Of a stretch of 64,000 nt of DNA, positions 7,938 through 17,933 are shown piece by piece (the stretch's first letter is position 1; every line of letters starts with the position of its first letter). Below the pieces are notes generated by a model. That model ran no database searches and was not told the DNA's origin. It saw only the letters and a list, made by a program, of their open reading frames with translations. The stretch comes from Pseudoduganella flava. GTDB lineage: Bacteria > Pseudomonadota > Gammaproteobacteria > Burkholderiales > Burkholderiaceae_D. The stretch covers positions 62,001-126,000 of the forward strand of contig NZ_VLKW01000012.1 in the NCBI RefSeq assembly GCF_007830495.1. The letters are read 5' to 3'. A program made the position numbers and the translations under genes.

Positions 7938-9875
7938 ATGCAGAACAGCTCCCCCACTTGCTCTTTTGGTACCTGGCCTTCGCCGATCACCGCCGCCGTC
8001 GTCGCCGCCGGTGCAACCCCGTTAGCGTCGCTCGCGGTGGCCGGCCAGGACATCCTGTGGCTCGCCGGCCGCGCCAGCGAGGCAGGCCGCAACACCCTGC
8101 TGCGCCTGTCCGCCGGGGGCGTGGAGGAGCTCACCCCGGCACCGCTGAACGTGCGCACCCGCGTGCATGAATACGGCGGCGGCGCGTATGCCGTCGCGGG
8201 CGACACCGTGTACTTCTCGCATTTCGCGGACAACCGCCTGTACCGCAAGGAACGTGGCGCCGAGCCGATGCCGTTCACCGTGCCGGGCCGGCAGCGCTTT
8301 GCCGATTTCGTCGTCGACGCGGCGCGCGGCCGGCTGATCGCCGTGCGCGAGGCGCATCCGCAGGATCCGTCGTCGCATGCGCAGCCGGAGAATACACTGT
8401 GCGCCGTGGGCTTCGACGGCACCGAGACGGTGCTGGCGCAGGGCCACGATTTCTACTCGTCGCCGCGCTTGTCGCCGGACGGCTCGCGCCTCGCGTGGCT
8501 GACGTGGGATCATCCGCGCATGCCGTGGCAAGGCACCGAGCTGTGGGTCGCGCACGTGCAGGCCGACGGTACGCTGGCGCAGCCTGTGCTGGTAGCCGGC
8601 GGGCCGGACGAATCGATCTGTCAGCCGGAATGGTCGCCGGACGGGCTGCTGTATTTCGTGTCCGACCGCAGCGGCTGGTGGAACCTGTACCGCCAGGCGG
8701 ACGGCATCGAGGCGCTCTGCCCCCTCGAAGCGGAATTCGCCACGCCGCACTGGACGTTCGGGAATGCGATGTACGGCTTTGCCTCCGCGACCGAGATCGT
8801 CTGCACGTACATCGACAAGGGCGTCAGCAAGCTGGCGCGCCTGGCCATCGGCAGCGCGGCGCTCGCGCCGATCGCCACTCCCTACGACGAGATCCGCGAG
8901 CTGCGTGTCGGCGCCGGCTTCGTCGCGCTGCTGGGCGGCAGCCCGACGATCGCCGCGGAGATCGCGCGCATCGACCTGGCCAGCGGTGCGGTGCAGGTGC
9001 TGGCGCGGTCGATCGACACGCTGCCGGACGTGGGTTACCTGTCCGTCCCGCGCAGCGTCAGCTACCCGAGCGCGCAGGGCCGCACCGCGCACGCGTTCTT
9101 CTACCCGCCATGCAACCGCGACGTGCAGGCGCCCGCCGGTGAAAAGCCGCCGGTGATCGTCATCAGCCACGGCGGCCCGACGGGCATGGCCGCCAGTACG
9201 CTGAAGCTGGCTACGCAGTTCTGGACCAGCCGCGGCTTCGGCGTGCTGGACGTGAACTATGGGGGCAGCACCGGGTTCGGCCGGGCGTACCGCGATGCGC
9301 TGAAAGGGCAATGGGGCGTCGTCGACGTGGAGGATTGCGTGGCCGGCGCGCGCTGGCTCGTCGAGCAGGGGCTCGCCGACGGCGACCGGCTGATCATCCG
9401 CGGCGGCAGCGCCGGCGGATTCACGACCTTGTGCGCGCTGGCGTTCCACGACGTGTTCAAGCTCGGCGCCAGCTATTACGGCGTGTCGGACCTGCAGGGC
9501 CTGGACGACGAATCGCACAAGTTCGAGTCGCACTACAACGAATACCTGATCGCGCCGCAGCCGCGCGCGCAGGCGCTGTACCTTGAGCGCTCGCCCAGCC
9601 ACCATACGGACAAGCTGGCGTGCCCGATGATCTTCTTCCAGGGCCTGGACGACAAGGTGGTGCCGCCGGCGCAGTCGGAAGCGATGGTCGAGGCGCTGCG
9701 CCGCCGCGGCGTGCCCGTCGCCTACGTGCCGCTGGAAGGCGAGGGCCACGGCTTCCGCCAGGCGGCCAACATCGTCCGCACGCTCGAAGCGGAGCTGTAC
9801 TTCTACCAGCGCATGTTCGGCCTGCACGATCGCGCCGCGCCGGCGCCCGTCCACATCGACAACCTCGACGACTGA
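7938..9875 (+). CDS. S9 family (prolyl oligopeptidase-like) serine peptidase
   Basis: 645 residues from ATG 7938 (MQNSSPTCSFGTWPSPITAA); the open frame extends upstream over the hemE start, which is unlikely. The N-terminal two thirds is a predicted beta-propeller with repeated WSPDG-like blades (LSPDGSRLAWL, WSPDGLLYFVSD). The C-terminal alpha/beta hydrolase has the nucleophile in GGSAGG (about residue 490), the aspartate in GLDDKVVP (about 570) and the histidine in GEGHGF (about 603). There is no signal peptide, so it is cytoplasmic and probably cleaves short peptides like acylaminoacyl-peptidases. Its stop codon directly abuts the start of the SNF2 helicase gene, implying co-transcription. 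Confidence 0.88.
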   Translation: MQNSSPTCSFGTWPSPITAAVVAAGATPLASLAVAGQDILWLAGRASEAGRNTLLRLSAGGVEELTPAPLNVRTRVHEYGGGAYAVAGDTVYFSHFADNRLYRKERGAEPMPFTVPGRQRFADFVVDAARGRLIAVREAHPQDPSSHAQPENTLCAVGFDGTETVLAQGHDFYSSPRLSPDGSRLAWLTWDHPRMPWQGTELWVAHVQADGTLAQPVLVAGGPDESICQPEWSPDGLLYFVSDRSGWWNLYRQADGIEALCPLEAEFATPHWTFGNAMYGFASATEIVCTYIDKGVSKLARLAIGSAALAPIATPYDEIRELRVGAGFVALLGGSPTIAAEIARIDLASGAVQVLARSIDTLPDVGYLSVPRSVSYPSAQGRTAHAFFYPPCNRDVQAPAGEKPPVIVISHGGPTGMAASTLKLATQFWTSRGFGVLDVNYGGSTGFGRAYRDALKGQWGVVDVEDCVAGARWLVEQGLADGDRLIIRGGSAGGFTTLCALAFHDVFKLGASYYGVSDLQGLDDESHKFESHYNEYLIAPQPRAQALYLERSPSHHTDKLACPMIFFQGLDDKVVPPAQSEAMVEALRRRGVPVAYVPLEGEGHGFRQAANIVRTLEAELYFYQRMFGLHDRAAPAPVHIDNLDD

Positions 9876-12800
9876 ATGGCCGATACGCTGCTTGCCGAAT
9901 TCGATGCGCTGCCGCGCCCCGAGAAGCTGATCCTGGCGCTGCTGGCGCTGATGGGCGAACCGGTCGGGCGCACGGCGATCCTCGACGTCGTCGGCAAGGC
10001 CGGCGTCGCCGACGACGCGGGCCAGCCGCTGACGGTGCACACGCTGGACGATTGCATCGTGCACCTGGAGCGGCTGGCGTTCACGACGCTGGTCGTCGGC
10101 CGCGGCTACCTGTGCAACCCGAAACTGCGCTGGCCGGCGATCCGCGCGGCGATCGGCGCGCACATGCAGGACGATCTGTGCAGGGCCTACGAGGCGCTTT
10201 ACCCGATGCGCCAGAACTGGAACGGCAAGTTCGAGCCGCGCAGCTACCGGCACGGCGTGGCGCGGCTGCGCATGGCGCTGCTGCGCGGCCGCCCACCGGA
10301 AGACGTGGTGCCGCTGCTGGCGGCATGCATGGCCTGTTACGAGGCGGCCCAGCTGCATCCCGTCGTCGACATTTTCACGAAGCCGTTCGAGCCGGCCATG
10401 CTGGTACTGGTACACCCGGCGATGCTGGACGACGTGCTGATGCTGCTGCTCCAGCACGCGCAACGCGAACCGGCGCTGGCGACGCCGGTACGGGGCAGCG
10501 CAGAACGCCACTTCACGCGGCGCGACGGCCAGGTCAGCCCGGCGCTGCGCCTGGCGCTGGCCGAGGACGCGATCCTGTGCGGCCGGCTGGAGGACGCCGC
10601 CCGCTTCCTGCAAGGCGAGCAGGGTGCGCTGGGGCTGTTCCTGACCAGCGTGGTCCAAGTGCTGCGTGGCGACGTGCCTGGCGCGCTGGCCGGCTTCGAG
10701 GCCGCGCTGAAGGCGATCCGCCGCGAATCGGGCAAGCGCAAGCACCTGTTGCAGGGCTTCGGCGGCCACCTGTATGTGCTGGCGCTGCTGCGCGCCGGCG
10801 ATGCCAAGTCGCTGAAGGCGGCCGAAAGCTACCTGGACGCGGCAGTGCATGCCCAGCACAACCTGGATAGCGCGGTGTACAACCTGCTGTCGATGCTGCG
10901 CCAGATCCGCGCCGGCACGATGCAGGCGGACGTGCTGCTGACGCGCGCCTGGGAAACGCCGCTGCAGGCGCAGTTGTTCCAGGCGCTGGTGTACTGGTGG
11001 GCCGCGCTGCCGCAATTGAAACAACGCCGCGCCGAATTGCAGGACATGGTGCAGCAGGCCACTACCGCCGGCTACGGGCTGCTCGCGTCCCAGGCCGAAA
11101 GCCTGCTGGGGCACCTGGGCGACGAGGCGGCGGCCAGCCGTGCCGCGGCGCTGCGCGAGCGGCTTGGCCTGCCCGACATGGCCACGTGGTTCGACCGCCA
11201 GGAAGCGTGGCAGCGCCAGCTGACGGCGCTGATCAACCTGCACCAGCAAGCCCCGGTCGCGGCGGGCGAGACGCGGCTGGCATGGATGCTCCTGTGGAGC
11301 GAGCGTTCCGGTATCGCCGAAATGGAGCCGCGCGAACAGAAGCGCAATCCGAAGGGGCAGTGGACCAACGGCCGGACGCTTGCGTTGAAGCGGCTGTCCG
11401 AGGATGCCGCCCAGATGGATTACCTGACGCCACAGGACGTTCGCCTGAGTACCCACATCGCGCCATCGCGGCAGGCGTACTCGCCGGGCCTGCGCTATGA
11501 CCTCGACATCCTGGCCGCCTTGCCCGACCTGGTCGGCCATCCGTTCGTGTACTGGTATGACGCACCGGAGACCCGCGTGGAAGTACTGGCCGGGGAACCG
11601 GAGCTGCTGGTGCAGGAGCGCAAGGGCGAGCTGCGGCTGTCGCTGCTGCCGACGATCGACTCATCGACGCCGGTGATCGTGCTGCGCGAGGCGCCGAACC
11701 GGCTGCGCGTGGTCACCGTCAACGACGAGCACCGACGCATCGCCGCGATCCTCGGCGACGGCCTGGCCGTGCCACTGCACGCGAAGGACGACGTGCTGAA
11801 GGCGATCGGCACGGTGGCCACCAGCGTCACGGTGCAGAGCGACATCGGCGGCGGCAGCGTCAATGCCAGCGCCGTCGATCCGGACGTGCGCCTGCACGTG
11901 CACCTGCTGCCTTACCAGCAGGGCTTGCGGATGCAGGTGCAGGTGCGGCCGCTGCCGGACGCGGGGCCGTACTACGCGCCGGGCGCGGGTGCCGAGACGG
12001 TGATCACGGACCTGGCAGGGCGCTCGGTGCAGGTGCGCCGCAACCTGGCCGGCGAGCGCGATGCCCTGCGCCAGCTGGTGCTGAAATGCCCGGTACTGGA
12101 AGAGGCGGAGTACGAACACGACGAGTGGCTGCTCGGCCAGCCCGCGTTGTGTCTGCAATTGCTGACCGAGCTGCAGGAGCTGGGTCCGGAGCGGGTGCTG
12201 ATCGCCTGGCCGGACGGCGAGGCGTTCAAGGTCACGAAGTCCGTCCACACGAAGCAGCTGAAGCTGTCGATCAAGAGCAAGAAGGACTGGTTTGCCGCCA
12301 GCGGCCAATTGCAGATCGACGAAGAGCGCGTGATGGACCTGCGCCAGCTCTTGGACCTGATCCGCGCATCGAAGAGCCGCTTCATCGAGCTGCAGGACAA
12401 GCAGTTCCTCGCGCTGTCCGAGGAGCTGCACCGCCGCCTGGTGGAACTGGATGCGTACGGCGAAGACGACGACGCCGGCGTCAAGGTGCACCAGCTGGCC
12501 GCCTTCATGCTGGAAGAACTGGCCGGCGAGGTGGGCGGCCTGGAGGCGGACCGCATGTGGCGCGCGCACATCGACCGCATCGCCGCGCAGGCCGAATACC
12601 AGCCGCAGTTGCCGACGACCTTGCAGGCCGAGCTGCGCGACTACCAGCGCGACGGCTTCGAATGGCTGGCCCGCCTCGCGCACTGGGGCGTGGGCGCCTG
12701 CCTGGCCGACGACATGGGCCTGGGCAAGACGATCCAGGCGCTCGCGCTGATCCTGCTGCGCGCGCCGCAGGGGCCGACCCTCGTTGTCGCGCCCACGTCC

Positions 12801-14027
12801 GTATGCCTGAACTGGGCCAGCGAAGCGGCCCGCTTCGCGCCGACGCTGAACGTGAAGCTGTTCGGTGCGGGGGATCGCGCCGAGATGATCGACAACGCGG
12901 GCGCGTTCGACCTGGTGATCGTCAGCTACGGCCTGCTGCAGTTGGAATCGGAACGCTTCACGAAGCAGCGCTGGCACACGATCGTGCTGGACGAAGCGCA
13001 GGCGATCAAGAACGCGGCGACGAAGCGCTCGCAGGCTGTGATGGCGCTGCAAGGCCACTTCCGCATGGCGTGCACCGGCACGCCGCTGGAAAACCACCTG
13101 GGCGAGTTGTGGAACCTGTTCCGCTTCATCAATCCAGGCTTGCTGGGATCGCTGGAACAATTCAATCTGCGCTTTGCCGGCCCAATCGAGCGCCAGCAGG
13201 ACCACAAGGCCGAAGTGGGCGCACGCAACCGGCTGCGCCGGCTGATCGGGCCGTTCATCCTGCGCCGCACCAAGGCCCAGGTGCTCACTGAACTGCCGGC
13301 CCGCACGGAGATCGTGCTGGAAGTGGACCTGTCGGCGGAAGAGACGGCGCTGTACGAATCGCTGCGCCGCGAAGCGCTCGACAAGCTGGCCGCGATCGAC
13401 GCGCCAGTCGACCGCAAGTCGATGCAGATCCTGGCCGAGATCATGAAGCTGCGCCGCGCGTGCTGCAATCCGAACCTCGTTGCGCCGGACCTGAAGCTCG
13501 ACAGCAGCAAGCTGACCGCGTTCGCCGAACTGCTGGCAGGCCTGCTGGCGAACCGCCACAAGGTACTTGTGTTCAGCCAGTTCGTCGATCACCTGGCGCT
13601 GATCCGCGCGCACCTGGACCGCAACGGCATCGCCTACCAGTACCTCGACGGCGCCACGCCGATGGCCGCACGCAAGCAGCGCGTCGATGCGTTCCAGGCG
13701 GGCGAAGGCGACGTTTTCCTGATCAGCCTGAAAGCGGGCGGTGTGGGCATCAACCTGACGGCGGCCGACTACGTGATCCACATGGACCCATGGTGGAACC
13801 CGGCCGTCGAAGACCAGGCATCGGACCGCGCCCACCGCATGGGACAGAAGCGGCCCGTGACGATCTACCGGCTGGTGGCGCGGCACACGATCGAGGAAGG
13901 CATCGTCGACCTGCACGCGCACAAGCGCGAACTGGCCGACAGCCTGCTCGATGGCAGCGAGATGGCTGCCCGGATGAAGGCCGAGGACATGCTGGCGATG
14001 CTGCAGGAAGGATTGCGGCGCTCCTGA
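9876..14027 (+). CDS. SNF2-family DEAD/DEAH helicase (1383 residues)
   Basis: The first approximately 900 residues are a long helical region without a motif I recognise. A Swi2/Snf2 ATPase follows: Walker A DDMGLGKT near residue 942, DEAQ near 1037, TGTPLENHLGELW, FILRRTKAQVLTELP, then the C-terminal lobe VFSQFVDHL, SLKAGGVGINLTAADYV, DPWWNPAVEDQASDRAHRMGQ. Bacterial Snf2 proteins of this type are DNA-dependent ATPases thought to remodel protein-DNA or RNA polymerase complexes, but their roles are poorly defined. Translation starts at the base after the S9 peptidase stop. A paralogue sits at 44578-47730. Confidence 0.9.
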   Translation: MADTLLAEFDALPRPEKLILALLALMGEPVGRTAILDVVGKAGVADDAGQPLTVHTLDDCIVHLERLAFTTLVVGRGYLCNPKLRWPAIRAAIGAHMQDDLCRAYEALYPMRQNWNGKFEPRSYRHGVARLRMALLRGRPPEDVVPLLAACMACYEAAQLHPVVDIFTKPFEPAMLVLVHPAMLDDVLMLLLQHAQREPALATPVRGSAERHFTRRDGQVSPALRLALAEDAILCGRLEDAARFLQGEQGALGLFLTSVVQVLRGDVPGALAGFEAALKAIRRESGKRKHLLQGFGGHLYVLALLRAGDAKSLKAAESYLDAAVHAQHNLDSAVYNLLSMLRQIRAGTMQADVLLTRAWETPLQAQLFQALVYWWAALPQLKQRRAELQDMVQQATTAGYGLLASQAESLLGHLGDEAAASRAAALRERLGLPDMATWFDRQEAWQRQLTALINLHQQAPVAAGETRLAWMLLWSERSGIAEMEPREQKRNPKGQWTNGRTLALKRLSEDAAQMDYLTPQDVRLSTHIAPSRQAYSPGLRYDLDILAALPDLVGHPFVYWYDAPETRVEVLAGEPELLVQERKGELRLSLLPTIDSSTPVIVLREAPNRLRVVTVNDEHRRIAAILGDGLAVPLHAKDDVLKAIGTVATSVTVQSDIGGGSVNASAVDPDVRLHVHLLPYQQGLRMQVQVRPLPDAGPYYAPGAGAETVITDLAGRSVQVRRNLAGERDALRQLVLKCPVLEEAEYEHDEWLLGQPALCLQLLTELQELGPERVLIAWPDGEAFKVTKSVHTKQLKLSIKSKKDWFAASGQLQIDEERVMDLRQLLDLIRASKSRFIELQDKQFLALSEELHRRLVELDAYGEDDDAGVKVHQLAAFMLEELAGEVGGLEADRMWRAHIDRIAAQAEYQPQLPTTLQAELRDYQRDGFEWLARLAHWGVGACLADDMGLGKTIQALALILLRAPQGPTLVVAPTSVCLNWASEAARFAPTLNVKLFGAGDRAEMIDNAGAFDLVIVSYGLLQLESERFTKQRWHTIVLDEAQAIKNAATKRSQAVMALQGHFRMACTGTPLENHLGELWNLFRFINPGLLGSLEQFNLRFAGPIERQQDHKAEVGARNRLRRLIGPFILRRTKAQVLTELPARTEIVLEVDLSAEETALYESLRREALDKLAAIDAPVDRKSMQILAEIMKLRRACCNPNLVAPDLKLDSSKLTAFAELLAGLLANRHKVLVFSQFVDHLALIRAHLDRNGIAYQYLDGATPMAARKQRVDAFQAGEGDVFLISLKAGGVGINLTAADYVIHMDPWWNPAVEDQASDRAHRMGQKRPVTIYRLVARHTIEEGIVDLHAHKRELADSLLDGSEMAARMKAEDMLAMLQEGLRRS

Positions 14028-14101
14028 CCTTGCTCGCAGCTAACGGGGCGCTGCCGGCGCCGCCCTTTCGCTATGATGGTCCGAACGAAAAGGAGCACAT
14101 C

Positions 14102-14461
14102 ATGGCCGACACCCTGCTGCGTGTATTCGACAGTCTCACCGTCGCCGAACAGGCGCGCGAGGCGCTGATCGCCTCGGGCATCGCCGCTTCCGCGATCTCG
14201 ATCAACGTCCACGAGGACGAAGCCGGTCCCGTCGAAGGCAACTTCGTCGTCGACCTCACCGAAAAACCCACGCCGTCGATGGGCAACCGGAACCGCCAGT
14301 CGGCGAACGGCGAAATGCGCACGCCGGTCCAGCGCAGTAACTGCCTGATGCAGGTGGAAGTGGAGGACGATCGCGACGGCACCCGCGCAGCGGGCGTCCT
14401 CGACCGTTTCGCCTGCCGCGACCATGCGGAACGGATGGACAGCCGCCAGGGCCCGGTCTGA
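14102..14461 (+). CDS. Small conserved hypothetical protein
   Basis: 119 residues from ATG 14102 with a clear ribosome site (AAAAGGAG). It starts MADTLLRVFDSLTVAEQARE and continues ALIASGIAASAISINVHEDE, a beta-alpha-beta look reminiscent of small stress-induced proteins (general stress 17M-like), then a charged polar tail. The function is not known. The ORF is 75 bp after the helicase stop and may have its own promoter. Two codons upstream in the same frame are read inside the helicase gene and are ignored. Confidence 0.6.
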   Translation: MADTLLRVFDSLTVAEQAREALIASGIAASAISINVHEDEAGPVEGNFVVDLTEKPTPSMGNRNRQSANGEMRTPVQRSNCLMQVEVEDDRDGTRAAGVLDRFACRDHAERMDSRQGPV

Positions 14462-14500
14462 CACTTGGTGGAAACAGCCGTTCCATGCAATCATTGATGG

Positions 14501-14986
14501 ATGGACAATTCACCGGAACTCAATGACACCGCCGCACACGGCACGCCGCTGTGCGGCAAGGCATGGACGGCCTACACGGGCTGCGTGCTGCTTGCCATCG
14601 TGATGGTGTTCGCGCTGCGCCTGGCATTCAATTACTCGGAGCTGGCCGCCGCCGGCGTGCTGGCCGCGGGGACGCTGCTGATCGGCTACCGCGTGCTCGT
14701 GATCCGCAGCGTGCAGCTGTATTACGACGACGTGGGCGTTTGGGTGTATTCCGGCATCCTGCCGTGGTCGCGCGGCGTGCGCGGCGTGAAATGGCGCGAC
14801 ATCGATGAAGCGACCTATGTGCAATCGTTCCGCAGCTGGCTGCTGCGCTCGTGGACGATCCGCATCGGCCACCGCTTCACGAAGGCCAGCGAAATCGTGT
14901 TGAACGACATGGCGCGGGGGCGCGAAGCCGTCGCGTTCGTCAACCAGCGCCACCAGCAACTGATCCGCGACGACCGGCTCGCCTAG
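14501..14986 (+). CDS. Small inner-membrane protein with PH-like C-terminal domain
   Basis: 161 residues. Two transmembrane helices are predicted (about residues 22-40, AYTGCVLLAIVMVFALRLAF, and 46-63, ELAAAGVLAAGTLLIGYRVL). A cytosolic part follows with alternating strands (VQLYYDDVGVWVYSGILPW, WRDIDEATY, TIRIGHRF) typical of bacterial PH-like or DUF-type membrane proteins. No catalytic motif is seen. The function is unknown. It follows the preceding hypothetical gene by 39 bp in the same direction. Confidence 0.55.
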   Translation: MDNSPELNDTAAHGTPLCGKAWTAYTGCVLLAIVMVFALRLAFNYSELAAAGVLAAGTLLIGYRVLVIRSVQLYYDDVGVWVYSGILPWSRGVRGVKWRDIDEATYVQSFRSWLLRSWTIRIGHRFTKASEIVLNDMARGREAVAFVNQRHQQLIRDDRLA

Positions 14987-14988
14987 AG

Positions 14989-15028
14989 GAAGGCTTTGAT
15001 ACGAAGGCTCGATACGAAGGCTTTGTAC
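14989..15028. repeat. Three short tandem repeats after the stop codon
   Basis: GAAGGCTTTGATAC, GAAGGCTCGATAC and GAAGGCTTTGTAC follow one another, starting 2 bp after the membrane-protein stop codon. Period is 13-14 bp. Confidence 0.75.
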
Positions 15029-15126
15029 CGTCGTGTAACATCCTGGCCGCAGGCAGGCGGATTGATGATAATCTCGCACGCTGCAAAAACAGCGGCGTTT
15101 GCCGCCCGGTAAGAGAAGGCTACACG

Positions 15127-16977
15127 ATGATCAAGACGAAAATTGCGCTGGCCGCGATGATGGCGGCACTGGCGTTCGCGCCGGCCGAGGCCGCGAAAAA
15201 ACCGCAGAAGGCCAAGGCGACGAAGACGGCGCCAGCCAGGAAATCCGCGAAGACCAAATCCACCGCCAAGGCGGCGCCGGCCGCCGCGGCCAAGCCGGCC
15301 AGCAATGAATCCCGCGCCGATCGGGCGTTCGACACCCTGTCCAGTCAGTTCCTGACGGCGCTGTGGCGGATGGATCCGGAAACGGCGATCAGCGTCGGCA
15401 AGTACGACACGGCCGGCACGCTGACGGTACCCGACCTGGCGACGCGCCAGTTGCAGCTGGCCTTCATCGACGACTGGCTGGGACGCTTCAGCAAAATCGA
15501 CACGCGCCAGCTGTCGCCGCGCCAGCGCACCGACATGGGCCTGCTCGTCAACAAGCTCAATTCCGACCGCTGGTACCTGACGACATTCCGCGAGTTCGAA
15601 TGGAACCCGGCGGTGTACAACATCGCCAGCCCGATCGACTACATCCTGCACACGGAATACGCGGCGAAATCGCAGCGCCTGCGTACGCTGCTGCGCCGCA
15701 TCGCCAACGTGCCGGCCTACTATGAAGCGGCGCGCGCCAACATCACGACGCCGACCCGCGAGCACACGCAACTGGCGATCGCCCAGGCCCCAGGCGTGAT
15801 CGCGCTGCTGGACGAGCTGGACAAGGAAGCGCAGGCATCGAACCTGGCCGCCAACGAGAAAGGTCTGTTCGCGCAGCGCGTCGCCACGGCGAAAACGGCC
15901 ATCGAAGCCTATGCGGCATGGCTGGGCGAACTGGACAAGCACCTGGCCGCCAGCGGCACGGCGCGCTCGTTCCGCATCGGCAAGGACCTGTACGAACAGA
16001 AGTTCGCCTTCGACATCCAGTCCGCCAGCACGGGCGAACAGACGTACCAGAAGGCACTGGCCGCGCGCGAGCAGCTGCTGGACAATATGGACCGAATCAG
16101 CGACGAGCTGTGGCCGAAGTACCTGGAAGGCACGGCCAAGCCGGCCGACCGCTATGCGAAGATCGGCATGGTGATCGACAAGCTCTCGGCCAACCACGTG
16201 CCGCGCGAGCAGTTCTTCACCGAGATCAAGGCCCAGATCCCGAAGCTGCAGCAATGGGTGACGAATAACGACCTGCTGACGCTGGATGCCGACAAGCCGC
16301 TGGTGGTGCGCGAGACGCCGGCCTACCAGCGCGGCGTGGCGGGTGCGAGCATCGAAGCGCCCGGCCCCTACCGGCCGCAGGACCGCACCTACTACAACGT
16401 GACGCCGCTCGATGGTGCCACGCCCGAACAGGCCGAGAGCAGCCTGCGCGAGTACAACCACTGGATCCTGCAGATCCTGAACATGCACGAGGCGATCCCC
16501 GGCCACTACGCGCAGCTGGTGTACGCGAACAAGTCGCCGTCGATCGTCAAATCGATCTTCGGCAATGGCGCGATGGTCGAAGGCTGGGCTGTCTACAGCG
16601 AGCGGATGATGCTCGAATCGGGCTACGACAACTCGCCCGAGATGTGGCTGATGTACTCGAAGTGGAACCTGCGCAGCGTGACGAACACGATCCTCGATTA
16701 CAGCGTGCACGTGCTCGGCATGACGCGCGAGCAGGCGCTCGACCTGCTGACGCGCCAGGCTTTCCAGACGCAGCAGGAAGCAGCGGAAAAATGGCGCCGC
16801 GCCACGCTGACCTCGGTGCAGCTGACGTCATACTTCTCCGGCTACAGCGAAATCATGGAGCTGCGCGAACAGCAGCGCAACGCACTGGGCAGCCGCTTCT
16901 CGCTGAAGAAGTTCAACGAGCAATTCCTGGGCTATGGCAGCGCGCCGGTGAAGGTGATCCGGGAGTTGATGCAGTAA
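15127..16977 (+). CDS. Exported DUF885 family protein (putative metallopeptidase-like)
   Basis: 616 residues from ATG 15127, preceded by AGAAGG 9 nt upstream; the longer frame from 14851 overlaps the upstream gene and tandem repeats. A signal peptide (KTKIALAAMMAALAFAPAEA) is followed by a lysine/alanine-rich linker to about residue 60. The DUF885 body ends with the hallmark MHEAIPGHYAQL and a later EGWAVYSE, which together resemble a zinc-peptidase active site (HE plus a distant H and E). A periplasmic or surface location is expected. DUF885 proteins have no firmly assigned substrate. Confidence 0.85.
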   Translation: MIKTKIALAAMMAALAFAPAEAAKKPQKAKATKTAPARKSAKTKSTAKAAPAAAAKPASNESRADRAFDTLSSQFLTALWRMDPETAISVGKYDTAGTLTVPDLATRQLQLAFIDDWLGRFSKIDTRQLSPRQRTDMGLLVNKLNSDRWYLTTFREFEWNPAVYNIASPIDYILHTEYAAKSQRLRTLLRRIANVPAYYEAARANITTPTREHTQLAIAQAPGVIALLDELDKEAQASNLAANEKGLFAQRVATAKTAIEAYAAWLGELDKHLAASGTARSFRIGKDLYEQKFAFDIQSASTGEQTYQKALAAREQLLDNMDRISDELWPKYLEGTAKPADRYAKIGMVIDKLSANHVPREQFFTEIKAQIPKLQQWVTNNDLLTLDADKPLVVRETPAYQRGVAGASIEAPGPYRPQDRTYYNVTPLDGATPEQAESSLREYNHWILQILNMHEAIPGHYAQLVYANKSPSIVKSIFGNGAMVEGWAVYSERMMLESGYDNSPEMWLMYSKWNLRSVTNTILDYSVHVLGMTREQALDLLTRQAFQTQQEAAEKWRRATLTSVQLTSYFSGYSEIMELREQQRNALGSRFSLKKFNEQFLGYGSAPVKVIRELMQ

Positions 16978-17121
16978 CCCGGCGTGGATCAGAGCCAGCG
17001 CAACTACGTGATACTTTGCCTGGCTCAGCCTGCTTTGCAGCGCTTTTCCTCATGTAGAATCGGCTCCTGATGGCATAGCGGTTGGCGGCATCGTGCAACG
17101 TTAACGTTATCTGGAGCGATC

Positions 17122-17307
17122 ATGAAAATGCAGAAACATTTCACGCTCGACGAAGTCCGGCGCGTGAACCATGAGCTGATTTCCGGCACCGTCTACAACA
17201 CCGCCGGGCTGTCGCCCGCCGGCAGCCGCATTGTGCTGGAATCGAAGTTCAGCCGCGAGGAAATCAATCGCGCGTTTGCCGAAGCCATGCGGGTCGTCTT
17301 TGGCTGA
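17122..17307 (+). CDS. Small hypothetical protein (61 residues)
   Basis: ATG 17122 preceded by TGGAG at 7-8 nt. The sequence is MKMQKHFTLDEVRRVNHELI, then a polar part ending REEINRAFAEAMRVVFG. It is soluble, with no cysteines or signal. No family is recognised. It lies 17 bp upstream of another hypothetical gene in the same direction, suggesting a two-gene unit. Confidence 0.5.
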   Translation: MKMQKHFTLDEVRRVNHELISGTVYNTAGLSPAGSRIVLESKFSREEINRAFAEAMRVVFG

Positions 17308-17324
17308 GATGCCTGGGCGGCCCC

Positions 17325-17930
17325 ATGGATTCCCAGCCAACCGCCGGGGCACCGGCCTCGGCGGCTGAGCCTGCACCGCCGGCGGCAGCGCGGGCCGCCC
17401 CAGCCGATTCCCCCTACAACTGGATTTACGATCAACTCGTCACCGACGTGAACGATGCCGTCGGCGCATTTGCCTACCTGCTCTACAAGCGCGAGAAGAT
17501 CGAATTTGTCGAGGCGATCCGCTGCCAGCGGGGCCGCGAACCGACGATAGAGGAAATGCGGGCGTTTCATACGCAGACGTGCACGCAATCGCGCATCGAG
17601 TCCTACCGCAAGAACGCCGAGCTGCTTGTGCAGGCATTTCTCAGTGCAGCGTTGAAGACGCGCGTGACGCAATACGAAGTGGAGGTCAGGGAAAGCGTGC
17701 TCAGCAAAGGCCTGGATGCGATCGCCGCTGAAATCAGGGCGAAGAAGACGCTAGGCCAGTGGGCACGCGATATCCTCGGCAACCTGGGCTTGAACGTGCT
17801 GACGATCGTGGTTGTCGGCGCGCTGCTGGGGGGCTATCACGCGCTGAACAGGTTCAATACCAATGTCGAGAGGGTGGCGAACGTTCCCGCCCAGGAGCCG
17901 CCGGCCTTCCCGGCAACGGCTGCCCACTGA
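17325..17930 (+). CDS. Hypothetical protein with one C-terminal membrane helix
   Basis: 201 residues. A proline/alanine-rich N-terminus (about 30 residues) is followed by a charged helical region (ALKTRVTQYEVEVRESVLSKGLDAI). One transmembrane helix (about residues 160-180, GLNVLTIVVVGALLGGYHAL) is followed by a short tail. It looks like a tail-anchored membrane protein; function unknown. It converges on tatC, separated only by a small tandem repeat. Confidence 0.55.
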   Translation: MDSQPTAGAPASAAEPAPPAAARAAPADSPYNWIYDQLVTDVNDAVGAFAYLLYKREKIEFVEAIRCQRGREPTIEEMRAFHTQTCTQSRIESYRKNAELLVQAFLSAALKTRVTQYEVEVRESVLSKGLDAIAAEIRAKKTLGQWARDILGNLGLNVLTIVVVGALLGGYHALNRFNTNVERVANVPAQEPPAFPATAAH

Positions 17931-17933
17931 AGT

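Noticed and set aside
14102..14461. Similarity of the small protein start (MADTLL..FD.L) to the helicase start as a gene duplication
   Set aside because: The likeness ends after about 12 residues; coincidence is more likely.
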